Source: Austropuccinia psidii
Taxonomy: Eukaryota; Basidiomycota; Pucciniomycetes; Pucciniales; Sphaerophragmiaceae
Direction: 5' to 3'
Assembly (NCBI GenBank): GCA_023105745.1
Contig: JALGQZ010000001.1
Span: 49,971,662-50,035,661, forward strand
DNA: 64,000 bases
Positions 36,802 to 49,666 of this stretch are shown piece by piece. How positions within the stretch are numbered: position 1 is the first letter of the stretch; every line of letters starts with the position of its first letter. The position numbers and the translations under genes were made by a program. Below the pieces are notes generated by a model, which saw nothing but the letters and a program-made list of their open reading frames with translations, did not search any database and was not told where the DNA came from.

Positions 36802-38304
36802 TGTCAGGGTGAGTCTATATAGTAGCTATAAAGTGTAAATACAAGCTAGTATTATGACTGTGACACGTCAAAAAATAAATAAATTTAATTCTTCAGGTCC
36901 TACTGCTACGTGGTAACAGTGGTGATGAGTCTGTTGAGGACCTGGGTTGCAATACTCTAATATCTTTGACTGTAAAGAAGTACTACAATAATTATGCTCT
37001 AATTATATCTTTGATAATTCTAAGGACACTACTGATGGATAACAGTTTTGTCACGTAAGAATCGGGTAAATAAGATAATGATGATGGGTTTTCAAGGAAA
37101 AAACCCTTCTTTTTATATCTTTCAAGACTGTCAAGAGTTATTAACTCTTCACACGTCAGAGGAGTGAAAATTTTCACTCCAATGGTCAATCTGTGGTTCT
37201 GGATCCTCAATTCTGACGTCAACATAGGCAGAATTGTGGTTTTAGCACCACAAATGATCATTCTGGGTCAATACAGGGTGAAAAAACTTTTCACCTGCCA
37301 CGTCAGCACTTGGATGACGTTGTTCTGGTGTCTGTATGATCAATATTAGTCATTCTGGGCGGTTTTAAGCTTTAAAAAACCATTATTTTAAGTATCAAGA
37401 CAGTACTGGTTGGTACAGGTTTGGTACAGGCCAGTATTGGTCAAAATACTTCCAGCCAAGATATCTTAGTCAGTATTTGAGATATCAAGAAATCAAGAGC
37501 ACAGAATTGAAGGGCTTGATGAGCTCTTTAATTTGGTATGCTTCATGTTTACCCTTCTTTCAAATAGCAAAAGCTATAAGGGTTTTAAGTTTTTGGATGT
37601 CATTTTGTACATCAGTATGAGGCTTCAAAAACTTCCATGCCAGATATCTTCTCCAATTTGGAAGATATCTGTATTCTGATGATACAGTTTTATAGGGCTT
37701 GATTAGCTCTACAGTTTGGTATATTAAACTGTACAGTTGTATGAGTGTATGCCAAAGATATAGGGGTTTGTTTACTTTCTTGTTTTCAGAATATCTGTAT
37801 TTTTGGTTGTTAAACCTTTGAACCAAGATCCCTCAGTCATTTTAAGAGATACAGAGGTCTAATGTATCTCAAATTGAAGCTCGTGTTTATTTCTTTAATT
37901 TGGTTATACTTTTGTACAGTTTTGTACAAGCCCTCTTTGACTTTCAGGGGGGTCTTGGTTTTGAAATAAAGGTCATATGGTATCTCCAGTTGTAGTGGTG
38001 TTACAACAACATGGATGATATCATTGTGTAGCTCTCTATGTGAGCTTTAAGAAAAATACCATTTTGGTATAGAATAACTTAAATATGCATAAGTTAGATG
38101 TGAGGTGAAAATAAGGGTTTTGACTTGTTTATTCTCCTCTAGGTTTCCTTATTCTGTTTGGATAAAGTTGGTGTTTAATTTAAGAGGATTGTTTTCCTCT
38201 TATTTATTACCTGTATTGACTATGTTTTTTCAATACTTGTCATACCATTATTTATGGTATGTTGGATGTCATGCTAGTGCTCTGTTTTGAGTCACAGGCT
38301 GACA
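36802..38304 (-). repeat. 5' LTR of E
   Basis: 1,503 bp, near-identical to 28189-29692. As the 5' copy on the minus strand it should carry the promoter. Differences between the two are scattered single bases, transitions and transversions alike. Confidence 0.94.
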
Positions 38305-39638
38305 GGAATAATTTTGGAAAAAAGTTAAAAAATATTCATTATAGCTTTTTATCCAATAAATAAACATATATAATTTATTTCACTATTGGATTCCTGCAAA
38401 AAAACCAGGTGGGGTCACCTCTGACTGAAATTTCTGTAACTCAACTCTAAATTAGCTTAAACTAAGTCTTTAGTATTTTCTGTACAAAAGTTGAAAATCC
38501 TCAAAACCTTAATTTCATACACACCACATGTGGTTTTAACCATCAATTTTTGTGTTGAAATTGATGTGTTGTGTATAGATTAGAAGTTATGAGGAATTGA
38601 AGAATTGTCAATTGAATTCAATTGAATTGTCAAAATGTGTGCGTGTATTACATAAGTGAACTTTGATTTACATTGGAGGTGTCAATTATTACAGTAGTGA
38701 AGTGTAAAACTCAATTGAATTACATATGTAAATTAGAAGTATAATACATGATGAGGAATTAAAGGAAAAAGAAATTGGAAAGATTAAATTTGGGGGGAAA
38801 CATAACTCTAGCTCTATGGGGGAACCAGACCCCCAAAATCTTTGATGACAGGTGTGAGATGTCAAAATTGATGCAAAAGTTCATCACTTTTGGCCTGGAA
38901 TTGAGTCACAGGGTCTGTGACTCAATTGATGATGAGGTTTTGATACCAACCAGGGCAGTTTTAACTGTTACCAAGAGGGTAAAACTACCCTTAAGTTAAA
39001 ACAATCATAGTAAAAACATTTTGAACTGGCTTTCACAACTCTTACACACATTCTGACCTGTTTTTAAGGTTCTAGACCAGGTATTGCTATAGTAATGACT
39101 GACTTAAGGGTCTAAAATGGCTAAAAATAGCAAAAATGGCTAAAACCAGCCCTTTTTGGTCTAAACCAGGGCTCAATGATGCCATAATTGGCTTTTTTGT
39201 TGTAAGAGTTTTTTCCACAACTGACAAGAGTAAAATTAACTTTTGGAGTAAGAAAATTTATGGCTATAAAAGAATGTCTTCTGTGCCCCACTTTTCTCTT
39301 CATGTTAGAACCTTTTCCTTTGATAATTAGTTTAAACACTGTTAAACCAATCAATAGAAGATTCCAACCACCCTTTTCTATCATGTTAAACATTTTAACC
39401 ATGTGAAAGAGTTATTATAATCAGTTTTACCCATGAACCACCCCAAAAGTGAATTAAAGCATCTTTCATCACTATTAACTTTGTCACTTTGTTTCCAAAT
39501 TCACTCTGGTCACTTTTGGGCATGTTTTCTCTTTATATATCTCTTTAAAGACTTGGTTCTTTAATTAATTGCTTGCAGTTCTTTTCTCAATTAATTCCAA
39601 TTGAAATTGCTCTTGCAGAAATTTCTTTTGCAGCCTTA
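38305..39638. mobile_element. S2, second segment
   Basis: It continues the S1 alignment (S1 about 1915-3240), including the 13-bp hairpin at 38899-38927. F interrupts it after CCTTA at 39634-39638. Confidence 0.85.
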
Positions 39639-40483
39639 TGTCACAGCCATGGAGTGAAAAAGAATTATGAGGGATGAAATATGGGTAATTGAGGGAATGA
39701 AAGTTTTCAATTGACCTCATCAAGATTCACTTACTTCTATGGTGCTCAGATCTCACCACTTTCAAGAGGGGGATAATGTCACAGCCATGGAGACAGGCAG
39801 GACATCACCATGCATTACTAACTGAAGATCTTCCAACACCTAATCAGCAAGGGGGTTCATGAAAGATTCACCAAATACAGTTTCAAACCCCAATACAGCT
39901 CAATACAGGATTCACGAAATACAGGCCTGTCCTCAATACAGGCGCAAATACCTGTATTGATTCAAATAAGTGTATTGGATACACATATACAGTTTCACAT
40001 CTCAAATACAGGTTCCTCAATCATACAATCATGGTTTCTCAACACTCAAACACCAGGCTGGCACTTTTTCACATATACCAGCCCCCTTTCACCCACCTGG
40101 GGGTTTTCCCCCAGTTAATTAAAATATTGGATTTATTATTTAATATTATTTTATTTCTCATTAAGAAATATTATTTTATTAATTATTAATTTAGTCTTTG
40201 CCTTCCTTCACCTGTTCAGTAGAGTCCTGGTGGCCATATCCTTTATTAATCCTTTTTTCTTTTCTGAACAGGTTGAAATAGTGGTACAGGATTATTTGTG
40301 GTTGGCTCTTTATTATTGCTTTTGTTCTTCTCTCATATCTTTTAATGCATAGTATTTTATGACTAGGAATTTATCCTCTTATTTAATTACTCTTATCAAT
40401 TGAGTATTTTATTCTGAGCCCTCCATAAGTAAGTCTGTTCAGTGAGTGCCAGGCCCTCTTCAATTATAAGAGCCCCTGTGACA
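39639..40483 (+). mobile_element. F: internally deleted LTR element with perfect target duplication
   Basis: Flanked by CCTTA (39634-39638 and 40484-40488). It begins with the first 16 bases of an LTR (TGTCACAGCCATGGAG), jumps to about 120 bp of 3' internal sequence ending in a purine tract (AAGAGGGGGATAA), then a full 707-bp LTR from 39777 to 40483 ending CCCCTGTGACA. Nearly all of the 5' LTR and the coding region are gone. The ends match family B. The LTR holds a cluster of AATACAG motifs. Confidence 0.85.
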
Positions 40484-40714
40484 CCTTAAATATGTCTTGT
40501 AGGGTATTTTTGGATAAATCTCTATGGTTTGCAAAACAATAAATTTTTATTATATTATTTTTTTATACTTAAAAATTTCAAAACAATAAAATTGGAGTGT
40601 TTTCTCTTTAAAAATACTATTTCTTACTATTTTTCAATAATTTTACCTTATACAAATCTTGAGGACAGGAAAAGTACTTGATATTTTATCAAAGTTTCAT
40701 ATCCACACCTTACA
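40484..40714. mobile_element. S2, third segment
   Basis: After F's duplication the S alignment resumes (CCTTAAATATGTCTTG) and ends CACACCTTACA exactly as S1. Total S2 length without insertions is about 1.8 kb, equal to S1. Confidence 0.85.
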
Positions 40715-41501
40715 TGCAGGGCTACACACTGAACCAATGTTGAGGTTAATATATGAAAAACTAACAAATTTATGGCTGTTTTAAGGTCAAATTCCCACAG
40801 CTTGGCAAATACAGCCTTACCATGGGATAATATCCCATAACAATGATTATGAGGTGTCAAACAGACAAAGAAGCTTGCTTTTACTTCAATACCTCATAGC
40901 TCATTCAATACTGGGGTAGTATACAGGTTCTGTACAGCATTATATGCGTCATACGCATCAGAATGAGGCTGTGTGGTCCCCAGATGAAAATGTTTACCCT
41001 GTATTGGTGGAAACTGACCAGATGTGGTTTCAAAACCACATCTGCGCCCAATGCAGGCTATACAGGCCTTTTTCAAACCACAAGCCAGTCCTGGAGAGTG
41101 AAAAAGATTCACTTCCTCCACATGAAAAGGTCTAGCTACCTTTTCACCCCATTTCAGGATAAAAAGGGGCCTTTTCACAGCCAGAAAAGGTTTTGTCATC
41201 CTGCTCTTGCATTCCTACGTAGTGCAACTGTCAAAAACAGTTATCCTCTTGAAAAATAACCAGGTATACTCTCAATTTAAGTATTGTAGTCTTTATTATT
41301 GTAATCCAAAAGGTAAAGCTACACCCAGGGCTTTCAAAAACACTCACCACCACTATTCCACAATAGTAAAGCCCTTTTATTTTATTTATAATCCCTTATT
41401 ATCATCAAAAACCTTTCCTTTAAACATTTATCACCATGTCACAGTCATAGTTGAAGCTGTAAATAGTTTAATTACTGCTTCATCATAGACTCAGCCTGAC
41501 A
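40715..41501 (+). repeat. 3' LTR of D, right part
   Basis: It resumes the family-A LTR (GGCTACACACTGAACC) and ends AGCCTGACA. Family-B integrase of element H follows on the minus strand, so D sits inside H. The candidate right-hand duplication is CATAG at 41502-41506; the left partner is missing. Confidence 0.88.
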
Positions 41502-42423
41502 CATAGATCCAAAGGTACTGTTCTAGTATCTGATTTACCCTTTCTGTCTGTCCATCAGTTTTTGAATGAGAAGCAGTTGACACATCTCTTCAAATCTTCA
41601 GCTTCTGGCAAATATTGGTCCAAAAATAATAAACAAAAAGAGAACCTCTATCACTAACAACGCTTGAAGGAAGGCCATGCTTTGAGAAAATATTCTTGAT
41701 GAATAAATGGGCCAAATCCAGTGATGTTATTGAAGAAATTGTTGGAATAAAAACTGCCATTTTTGAGAATCTGTCCACTATGACAACGATTGAGTCAAAC
41801 GAAATGGACACTGGAAATTGAGTGATGAAATCCATTGAAAGACAAATCCAAGTACCATTTGCAATTGGAAGAGTTTTGAGGAGTCCAAACTTCTTGTGAT
41901 GAATATTTTTGTTTCTTGAACACTGTTGACAGGATGAAACATAATCCTTGATAAATTGATTAATGCCAGGCCAGTGTAAATACGGCTTGACAAGTTTGCG
42001 AGTCTTCTCTTGGCCAGGGTGTGCAGCTAGAGGAGAGTAATGCGTCTTTTGAAGTATACTGAGTTGAATTGTGGGGTCATTTGTGACCACCACCCCATTT
42101 TTGAACAGGAGAAGTTGGGAAGAGGAATCAAAAGAATAATCTTGAACAGATTAACCTTTACCCATATCTTGAAGAATGCTTCTATATTGATAATCTTGCC
42201 ATAGTGCTTTCTGAATTGAGTCAATCAATCTTGAAAATCATTCCACCTTGACTGCAAAGAACTTTGAGGCTTGAATTTCATCTTTCTTGAGTATTTTTCA
42301 ATAATTAATTGGATTCTTTCTGATGAAATCTTCCCCCCTCTCTGGGAAAATGTTGTCCCGATGTGACAATGCATCTGGAAGGGTGGTCAAGCAGCCAGGG
42401 AGGTAAGTGATTGAAGAATGAAA
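41502..42423 (-). pseudogene. H integrase, truncated by D
   Basis: Read on the minus strand: after the RNase H stop at 42424 come several stops, then an open stretch 42093-41590 with the zinc region (HPGQEKTRKLVKPYLHW, CQQCSRNK) and the integrase core (MDFITQFP, VSDRGSLF), a stop, then [10 protein letters not shown]. The reading ends at the D LTR (41501/41502). Compared with B1 the integrase C-terminus, chromodomain and 3' LTR are absent. Confidence 0.85.
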
Positions 42424-43785
42424 TTAACAGAGAAACTCAGCCCAGTGGGCTTGATGGCAAGTGAGAATCTTTGATGACATGAAGTATTGAAGTGAAGAAT
42501 GATTGGTGAGAACTTCAAAGGAGGAAGAAAGAGAAATGAGAAAAGCTCTCCAGCGCTTGAGGGCCCAGACTATGCCAAGGAGCTCTTTGTCATGAATCTC
42601 ATAATTGAGCTCAGTTTGGAGAGGCTTGTGGCTATCAAATGCAAGGGGATGTTTTCCTGAGTCAGAAATCTTACTGAGTACAGCACCCAAGGCATAATCT
42701 GAGTCATCAGTCTCTACAATGGTGGGTATAGAAGGATCAAAGTGACAAAGGATTGGAGCAATGGTGAATGCCTCTTCAGGTTGATGAAACTGTCTAAGAG
42801 ATTCCTCATGGAGGGGAAAATGGGAATATTTCTTGAGGAAACTTGTCAGTGAACTAATTTTCTTTGAATAATTCTTGATTAAACGGCGGTAAAAGTTGGC
42901 AAAGCCAAGGAATGATTGAAGTGCCTTGAGCTTTCTTGTTGGTGGCCAATTGAGAATTTGCTGGACTTTTGCTTGGTCCATCTTGAGGAGTTCATAAGAA
43001 ACAATATAACCTAAATATTCCACACTAGAAATGTGAAACAGGCACTTGGGGGCCTTAGCAAAGAGGTTATTGGCTCTGAGTATTGCAAGAACAGTGGGGA
43101 CATGAGTGACATGTTCTTCTTCAGATTTGGAAAATACCATAATGTCATCCACATAAAGCCAAACATAAATATCAAAAAGATCATAAAAAATATCATTGAG
43201 AAGGTTTTGAAAAGAGGCAGGAGCATTGGTGAGCCCAAATGGAATAACCAAATACTCATAGCTTCCATATTTAGTTCTAAAACCTGTCAAATGTTCATCA
43301 CATTCCTTGATTCTGAGCAGGTTATATGCACCACGCAAATCAATCTTGGAGAAGATAGAAGAACAATTGAAAACAGTAAGAAGCTTATTCAGAGCAGGAC
43401 CAGTATACTTGTTCTTCGTAGTGACAGAATTGAGGTTGTGGTAATCAGCACACAAATGGAGGCCACTATCTTTCTTTTTGACAAAGAGGACAGGTGATCC
43501 TGTTGAAGAGGAGCTTGGCCTGATAAAAGCTTTCTCTACATTCTCTGAAATGCAGGCCCTTAGTGTATCTGACTCTTGGTTTGATAAAGAAGGAATATGG
43601 ACAGAAGATGGAAATGATGGTGTTCTAGAATCACCAACCAGAGCTGCACATGATTTGGCAGAAGAAAAGTTATTACTGAAATATTTTGAAGGATAACAAT
43701 AGTCCTTATGATCAGAATTAAAGGTGATCAGCCCTTGCCTCCAAATAATAGATTGCTTAAAATGATTGAGAAAGTCAAAGTTCAA
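42424..43785 (-). CDS. H reverse transcriptase and RNase H (open 453-codon segment)
   Basis: Part of a family-B Pol. RT blocks in order: [49 protein letters not shown] and [10 protein letters not shown] (catalytic YVDD), the thumb (EYLGYIVS) and connection ([15 protein letters not shown]). RNase H follows ([21 protein letters not shown]). The frame ends in TAA where B1 continues into the integrase linker, so this is an open fragment of a larger polyprotein and not a separate gene. Start 43785 is the first methionine; upstream is the protease with stops. Activity cannot be judged from sequence alone. Confidence 0.85.
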   Translation of the reverse strand: MNFDFLNHFKQSIIWRQGLITFNSDHKDYCYPSKYFSNNFSSAKSCAALVGDSRTPSFPSSVHIPSLSNQESDTLRACISENVEKAFIRPSSSSTGSPVLFVKKKDSGLHLCADYHNLNSVTTKNKYTGPALNKLLTVFNCSSIFSKIDLRGAYNLLRIKECDEHLTGFRTKYGSYEYLVIPFGLTNAPASFQNLLNDIFYDLFDIYVWLYVDDIMVFSKSEEEHVTHVPTVLAILRANNLFAKAPKCLFHISSVEYLGYIVSYELLKMDQAKVQQILNWPPTRKLKALQSFLGFANFYRRLIKNYSKKISSLTSFLKKYSHFPLHEESLRQFHQPEEAFTIAPILCHFDPSIPTIVETDDSDYALGAVLSKISDSGKHPLAFDSHKPLQTELNYEIHDKELLGIVWALKRWRAFLISLSSSFEVLTNHSSLQYFMSSKILTCHQAHWAEFLC

Positions 43786-45360
43786 TATGAGGTCTTCTCC
43801 TTGGGAGTATGAATGACTAAAAAGTCACATTCAAACGTTGGGAAAGAAGGGAGCTCAACCATATATTTAGTATGGTGAGTTACAAATAAAGAAGGAGACT
43901 CAGAGGAGTCAAGAATGATAAGGGGAATCTTCTCTGGAAGCTCTGACATGTTCAAAGAATACTTGTGAACAAACTGCTTTGGAATAAATCAGTTGGTAGC
44001 ACCAGAATCAATGATTATACTGTAAAACATATCAGAGAGAGAAGAAAAAACAAAAAATTGAAGAGAATTTTTGACACCAGTATTCAGAATGCAAAATTGT
44101 GCTCTGGATGGAAAACAGGAAAGACCATTGAACACAACATGATCTTCACTCAGGCTTTTCCCTGGCTGGGAAATTTGCCTGAAGGTTGGGTAAGCTTGTT
44201 TTGAGGCCTTTTGCAACAGGACTCAAGAATATGCTTCCCACCACAATAGGTACATAAACCCTCCTTGATTCTTCTTCTTTTTTCAGAATTCATCAACTTT
44301 AAATATTGAATTTTGAGGATGAGAAGAATTTGACTTTGAGGCTTCTGGCTTCTTCTCTTGATTATGACTCTTTTCCTTTTGCCTCTCATGGTACCTAGTA
44401 TCAAGCTCCAAGGGAATGTCCATTAAGTCTTGAAGAGAGTCAATTCTTGAAGGATGGGAGGCTAACTGATCCAAACTTCTGGATGGCATTCCCTTCCTGA
44501 AATGATGGATGAGATGTCTTTCACCCCGATCCCTGATTCTTGGGACCAAACCTCTAAAATAATCAATGTATAATGATACATGCCCACCTTCTTTCATTCT
44601 TAAAGAATCCAATTCTGCTTCAGCTTTTCTGACTTCATTTGGGTTTCCAAATAAGGTGAAGAGTTGTGATTCGAATAATTGCCAAGAATTGACAATATAA
44701 TTTGGATCTTGATTGGTGAGATTGGAAAGATAAGTCTTGATCCATTTTGCAGCCCTGCCAATGAGAAATGAAGTGGCATAAAGGACCTTCTTTCTGTCTT
44801 GAGCGAAGTTTGGCAGATCATTATGAAAAATCAATTTACAAGACTGAATAAAGCTTCTAACTTTGAAGGGTTGAGTCCCATCAAAGCATTCTGGTTCCTT
44901 CATAGATGGAGTCTTGAAGGCTGGTGGTCTTGATGCCTCAGAGGATGAAGCTTCTTGAATATTGGCCATAATCTGAGTCATTGGCTGTATAATGGCCAAT
45001 AAAGATGGTTCAGGCTGATTAGACTGGGCTAGAGTTGGCCCTCCAGTACCTTGGGATGCCTTCAGTACAATCAGAATCTTCCTCTTCCACAGAATTCGCC
45101 TCCTCCTCTTCACCATCTTCCCCAGGACCTCTGAAAATGGTCCTTTAAGTTCCTGAAAATGAACTTGATCTTCCTGGCCCTCTTCCTTCCTTCCTGGATG
45201 GTGCTGCTCCTTCCAAAATGGGTCCTCTGTCCAATTTGGCCCTCAGTTGAGGAACTGCTGGGGTGCCATCAAGAGAAGCCCTTGGAGTTGGAATGAGAAC
45301 AGCTTGAGGTCTGGCCTGAGATCTTGTATGCCTTGCAGGAGGTGAGTGTTGTATGGGCAT
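43786..45360 (-). pseudogene. H Gag and protease, broken
   Basis: 45360-45145: Gag N-terminus (MPIQHSPPARHTRSQARPQA, proline/arginine-rich), stop. 45116-44283 in another frame: classic retrotransposon Gag core (ECFDGTQPFKVRSFIQSCKL, FLIGRAAKWIKTYLSNL, HVSLYIDYFRGLV, HHFRKGMPSR), 277 codons. 44404-44150 holds the zinc knuckle CTYCGGKHILESC. The protease site IIIDSGATN is followed at once by a stop near 43989. So Gag has at least two frame changes and the protease is cut at its active site. The organisation Gag, CCHC, PR, RT is that of family B. Confidence 0.88.
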
Positions 45361-46024
45361 GATTTCAGCATAAAACTGAAATTAAATGAACAAGAATGAA
45401 GATTTTAAGATTAAAACTTGAGGCAATTGGAAATAAAGCTTGAAGTCAAAAGTCAAAATCAATATCTTGAAGAAAAATCAATAAATCAAAATGAGATCTT
45501 CAGGTAAATCATTTAATTAAATATCAAATGAAAGCTTGAAGTCAATTAATAAAATAAGTCAAAATAAAAACTAAATAAGCAAAATCAATGCAATCTTCAG
45601 GTCAATCAATTTTCTTGAGGTCAATACCAATTTATGTCAAATCAGTCAATCAATTCAAATCAAGTGAGTTCTTCTTGAAAATCAAAATTTTTGAAGAATG
45701 AATCAAAATGAATCTTGATGTGAAGAATGTGTCTGAATGAATTTAGATGAGAAATTTGCAAAGCAAATGAAATTTAAGATCACGCCTGAATTATGAATGA
45801 ATCAAAATGTTTATTATTTGAATAAGATTTAAATTAGAAACAAAAATAAAATTGGGTCAGCTTTAAATTTTCAAAATGAAGAATGAATGGGAGAAAATTG
45901 AGAAGCAATGACAAATCATAAAGCTCATAAGCATTAGGGAGTCATACTTTCAATGAAATGAGTTAATGAGATTATAAAGAAAGAACGAACAGAGTGAAAA
46001 GAAATTATGAGTTAATTAATATAG
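45361..46024 (-). other. H leader between 5' LTR and Gag
   Basis: About 660 nt, A-rich on the plus strand with repeated CAAAATGAA/TCAATCAA-type words. No gene. Next to the LTR the minus strand reads CTATATTAATTAACTC, with no TGG-type priming site. Confidence 0.65.
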
Positions 46025-47538
46025 TGTCACAGGGGCTCTTGGACAGAAAAACAAGAATGGCCTGGCACTCAGCAATCAGGGAACTCATTTGGAAGACTCC
46101 AAAAGAATAAAGAAAATAAAAATAAAGAATCAAATTTCTCTAAGAAGAATGCAAGTACAAATATGAGATGCAATAAGAGAAATGAGAATCCAAATGGCCA
46201 AAGAGCCAACCAAGTAACTCCTTAATCACTGTTTCAACCTCCAAAATTGAACAATGGACTAGTAAGGATATGACCACTAAATATCCATTGACAGGCAAAG
46301 AAAGAAAAGGGAAAGGGTGCTAAATGACTGTCTTGATAATATCAGTATTCACTTAACAAAAAATGGTAAGATAAATAAAGATAAAATGAAATGACAATAT
46401 ATTAATTAACTGGAGGAAAAACCCCCCAGGGTCAAAGGAGGCTGGTATATGTGAAAGGTTGAGATCTTGACTCCTTCAGGCTGACAGCTGGTCTGTATTG
46501 AATCATTGAAACTGTATTGACAGCTTGATGAAGTGTATACCTTGCCATATTGGGAAATGAAAGGTGTTGAATTATTTTCACATGATGTATAATTGAAATA
46601 CAGGTCTTCATAAATCCAGACTGTATTTAAATGAATCTGGTTGCCAAGTTGGATTGATGGAGCATTGAAACTTGACAAAATGTTTGGAACTTCTTCTTGA
46701 ATACGCCTTGGGAATGAATTTAAAATATTCCCTGGGAGGGAATACTTGAAGTGAGAATAACCAATCAACTCCTAATGGTGTCATTGGTCTTTGAGAAATT
46801 ACACCTCCACTTGAGCCTTGATGGGTCCTCTTTATGACATGACTATTTGGTGACTTATGGAATGTTGAATTACCCCTCTGATATTGGCAGCATTGAATTG
46901 CTGGTGAAAAAAGGTGCAGAATGGTGTATAACACCATTTATGACAATTTGAGTTGCTGAAGGGTGAAAGTGGCCAAAGGTATTTGTGAGTGAAGCCAGGA
47001 GGATGAGAGTGAAAAATGGGTTTTGGGTGACTTCAGAGATGAGAAGGTGTTTCTGGGTGTATTGGCCAAATACAGCTTATACAGCTTTAAAACTGTATTT
47101 GAGCAAAGTGCACAAAATGCACAAAACTGGAAATTAAGCACCAAAAGGCCTTATATGGCCTTTTTGACATATTTTTCATAATACATGGGAAAATGGCATA
47201 TACAGCTGAATACAGCAAAAATGTTCAAAGTGCGCAAAATTCCCAAAAGCGCGCAAAACTGTATTGAAAGCTTAAAAATCCAAATACAATCTTGGGCTGC
47301 ATTTTCCCTGTTGACTGGAAAATACCAAAGGGTGCCCAAAAGCAGAGAAGGGCCAGGAAGGGCCTGATGATGGTGAAGGGGCCAGGTTGGCCCCAGGAGT
47401 GAAATGACCATAAAAGGCCAGAAAAGATGAGATGGCCAATTTGGCCAGTGATTACGGATATGGCCAAATTGCCATAATCTTGAAATGGCACCAATATGCC
47501 ATATGGCATCCAGTAGGGTAATTGCCATGATTGTGACA
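46025..47538 (-). repeat. 5' LTR of family-B element H
   Basis: 1,514 bp. On the minus strand it starts TGTCACAATC (47538) and ends CCCCTGTGACA (46025), like B1's LTR but about 150 bp longer. It contains several CTGTATT/AATACAG motifs. It is inserted in the RT-RNase H connection of element G, whose pol resumes at 47539. Confidence 0.88.
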
Positions 47539-49666
47539 GCCACCTCCAAGAAGCCTCAAGGGTCTTCAATAATTCCTTGGCTGTGCAAAGGTTTACTGTT
47601 GTTTTATCAAGAAAGAAAATTAGATCACTCACAAGTTTCCTCAAGAAAGATACACATTTTCCCCCGCGATGAGGAAGCTCTTAGATAGTTTCATCAACTC
47701 AAGGAGGCATACACCATTGCTCCAATGCTTTCTCACTTTAATCCTTCTCTACCGACTATTGTAGAGATTGATTCTTTTGATTATGGCTTGTGTTCTGTAC
47801 TGAGTCAGATCTCTGACGCAGGAAAACATCCCATTGCATTTGATAGTTTCCAGCTTCTTCCAGCAGAGCTCAACTATGATATTCATGACAAGTAACTCCT
47901 TGGCATAGTATGGGCTCTCCAGTTCTGGAGAGCTTTTCTCCTTTGTCTCTTTTCCTCCTTTGAAGTTCTCACCAATCATTCTTCACTTCAATATTTCATG
48001 AAACCAAGCAATCCTTACTTGTTGTCAAGCCCACTGGGATGAATTGCTCTCTGAATTTCATTTTTCAATCACATACTGCCCTGGCTACTTGGCTACTCTA
48101 GCAGATGCATTGTCACGCCGGGACAACGTTTACCCACAGAGGGGGGAAGACTTCATCAACAAGAATCCAATGAATTATCAAAAAATAATCAAGCAAGATG
48201 AAATTCAAGCCTCAAAGCTTTTTGGAGTCAAGGTGTATTCATTTTCAAATTTCATTGATTCAATTCAGAAGGCATTATGGGAAGATTATCAATATAGAAG
48301 CATTCTTCAAGATATGGGTAAAGGTTAATCTGTTCAAGATTATTCTTTTGATTCCTCTTCCCAACTTCTCCTGTTCAAAAATGGGGTGGTGGTCACAAAT
48401 GACCCCACAATTCAGCTCAGTATACTTCAAAAGACGCATTACTCTCCTCTAGCTGCACACCCTGGCCAAGAGAAGACTCGCAAACTTGTCAAGCGGTATT
48501 TACACTGGCCTGGCATGACTCAATTTATCAAGAATTATGTATCATCCTGTCAAAAGTGTTCAAGAAACAAATATATTCATCACAAGAAGTTTGGACTCCT
48601 CAAACCTCTTCCAATTCCAAATGGTCCTTGGATTTCTCTTTCAATGGATTTCATCACTCAATTGCCACTGTCCAATTCTTTTGACTCAATCCTTGTCATA
48701 GTGGACAGACTTTCAAAAATGGTGGTTTTTACTCCAACAATGTCTTCAATAAATTCACTGGATTTGGCCCATTTATTCATCAAGAATATTTTCTCAAAGC
48801 ATGGCCTTCCTTCAAGCATTTCTAGTGATAGAGGATATCTTTTTGTTTCTTCTTTTTGGACCAAGCTTTGTGAGAAGCTTGAGATTTCAAGAGATCTGGC
48901 AGCTTCTTACCATCCAGAAACTGATTGAAAGACAGAGAGGGTAAATCAGATACTAGAACAGTACCTTTGGATGTATTTAAGTTATCCTCAAGATGATTGG
49001 AACACCTGGCTCCCTCTGGCTGAATTTTCCTACAATAACTCTGACCCCTCTTCCACAAAAAAATCATAGTTTTTCACTGTTTATGGAAGAGATCCACAAT
49101 TTGACTTAATTCACATTACTCAAGATATTCCTGCTGGAATGTTATCAACAAAAATCCAATAAATACAGCAAGATGTCAAGAGAGAGCTTGAAGTTTCCAT
49201 AAACAGGATTAAGAGGTATGCAGATAAAAGTAGAGAAAGTCCACCTGTTTTTAATCCTGGTTACATGGTATGGCTTTCTTCCAAGAACATCAAATCAACT
49301 AGACCCACCAAAAAACTGTTTGAAAGATGGTTGGGTTCCCCTCTCACTCAAAGTCCATCCACCCAGTCTTCCATATATCACTCTTGGAACCAGTCAAGAC
49401 ATCAACAATCCCACATAGGCATCAAGAGCCTCCTCCTCCAATCATCATTGAAAAAGAAGAGGAATGGGAATTCCCTCAAATAATGGACTCAAAGCTCAAG
49501 AGAGGCAAATCATGGTACTTGGTGGAATGGAATGGTTTCAGTCAAGACTCACAAATATCCACTTGAGAACCAACTGAAAACCTCAAGAATTGTCCTGAAC
49601 TGGTCAAGGATTTTCATTCTTTATATCCTGACAAGCCGGGACCCAATTCTTCAAGAGCTTGATTTT
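47539..49666 (+). pseudogene. G: family-B pol remnant, split by H
   Basis: It starts CCACCTCCAAGAAGCC, homologous to the RT connection of B1 at about 20215, then RNase H (decayed, stops), linker (GEDFINKNPMNYQKIIKQDE), integrase zinc region and core (48386-48928; MDFITQLP, then SSDRGYLF), a stop at 48926-48928 (TDGQ read as TD*K), C-terminal part with stops and deletions, and a chromodomain (LKRGKSWYLVEWNGFSQDS) with a TGA where the tryptophan codon should be. More decayed than B1. The left half lies beyond H and is not in the window. Confidence 0.88.

Larger units (their letters stand above)
28189..38304 (-). mobile_element. E: full-length family-A Ty3/gypsy element, minus strand
   Basis: LTRs of about 1.5 kb at 28189-29692 and 36802-38304 share the ends TGTCAG/CTGACA and are nearly identical by eye. 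The internal region, read on the minus strand, has leader, spliced accessory ORF, Gag-Pol and polypurine tract in the same order as el1. Flanks GAAAC (28184-28188) and GGAAT (38305-38309) differ by two transitions and are probably a decayed 5-bp duplication, as the join matches S1. E is a different subfamily from el1: LTRs are alignable at the ends but diverged inside. Confidence 0.95.
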
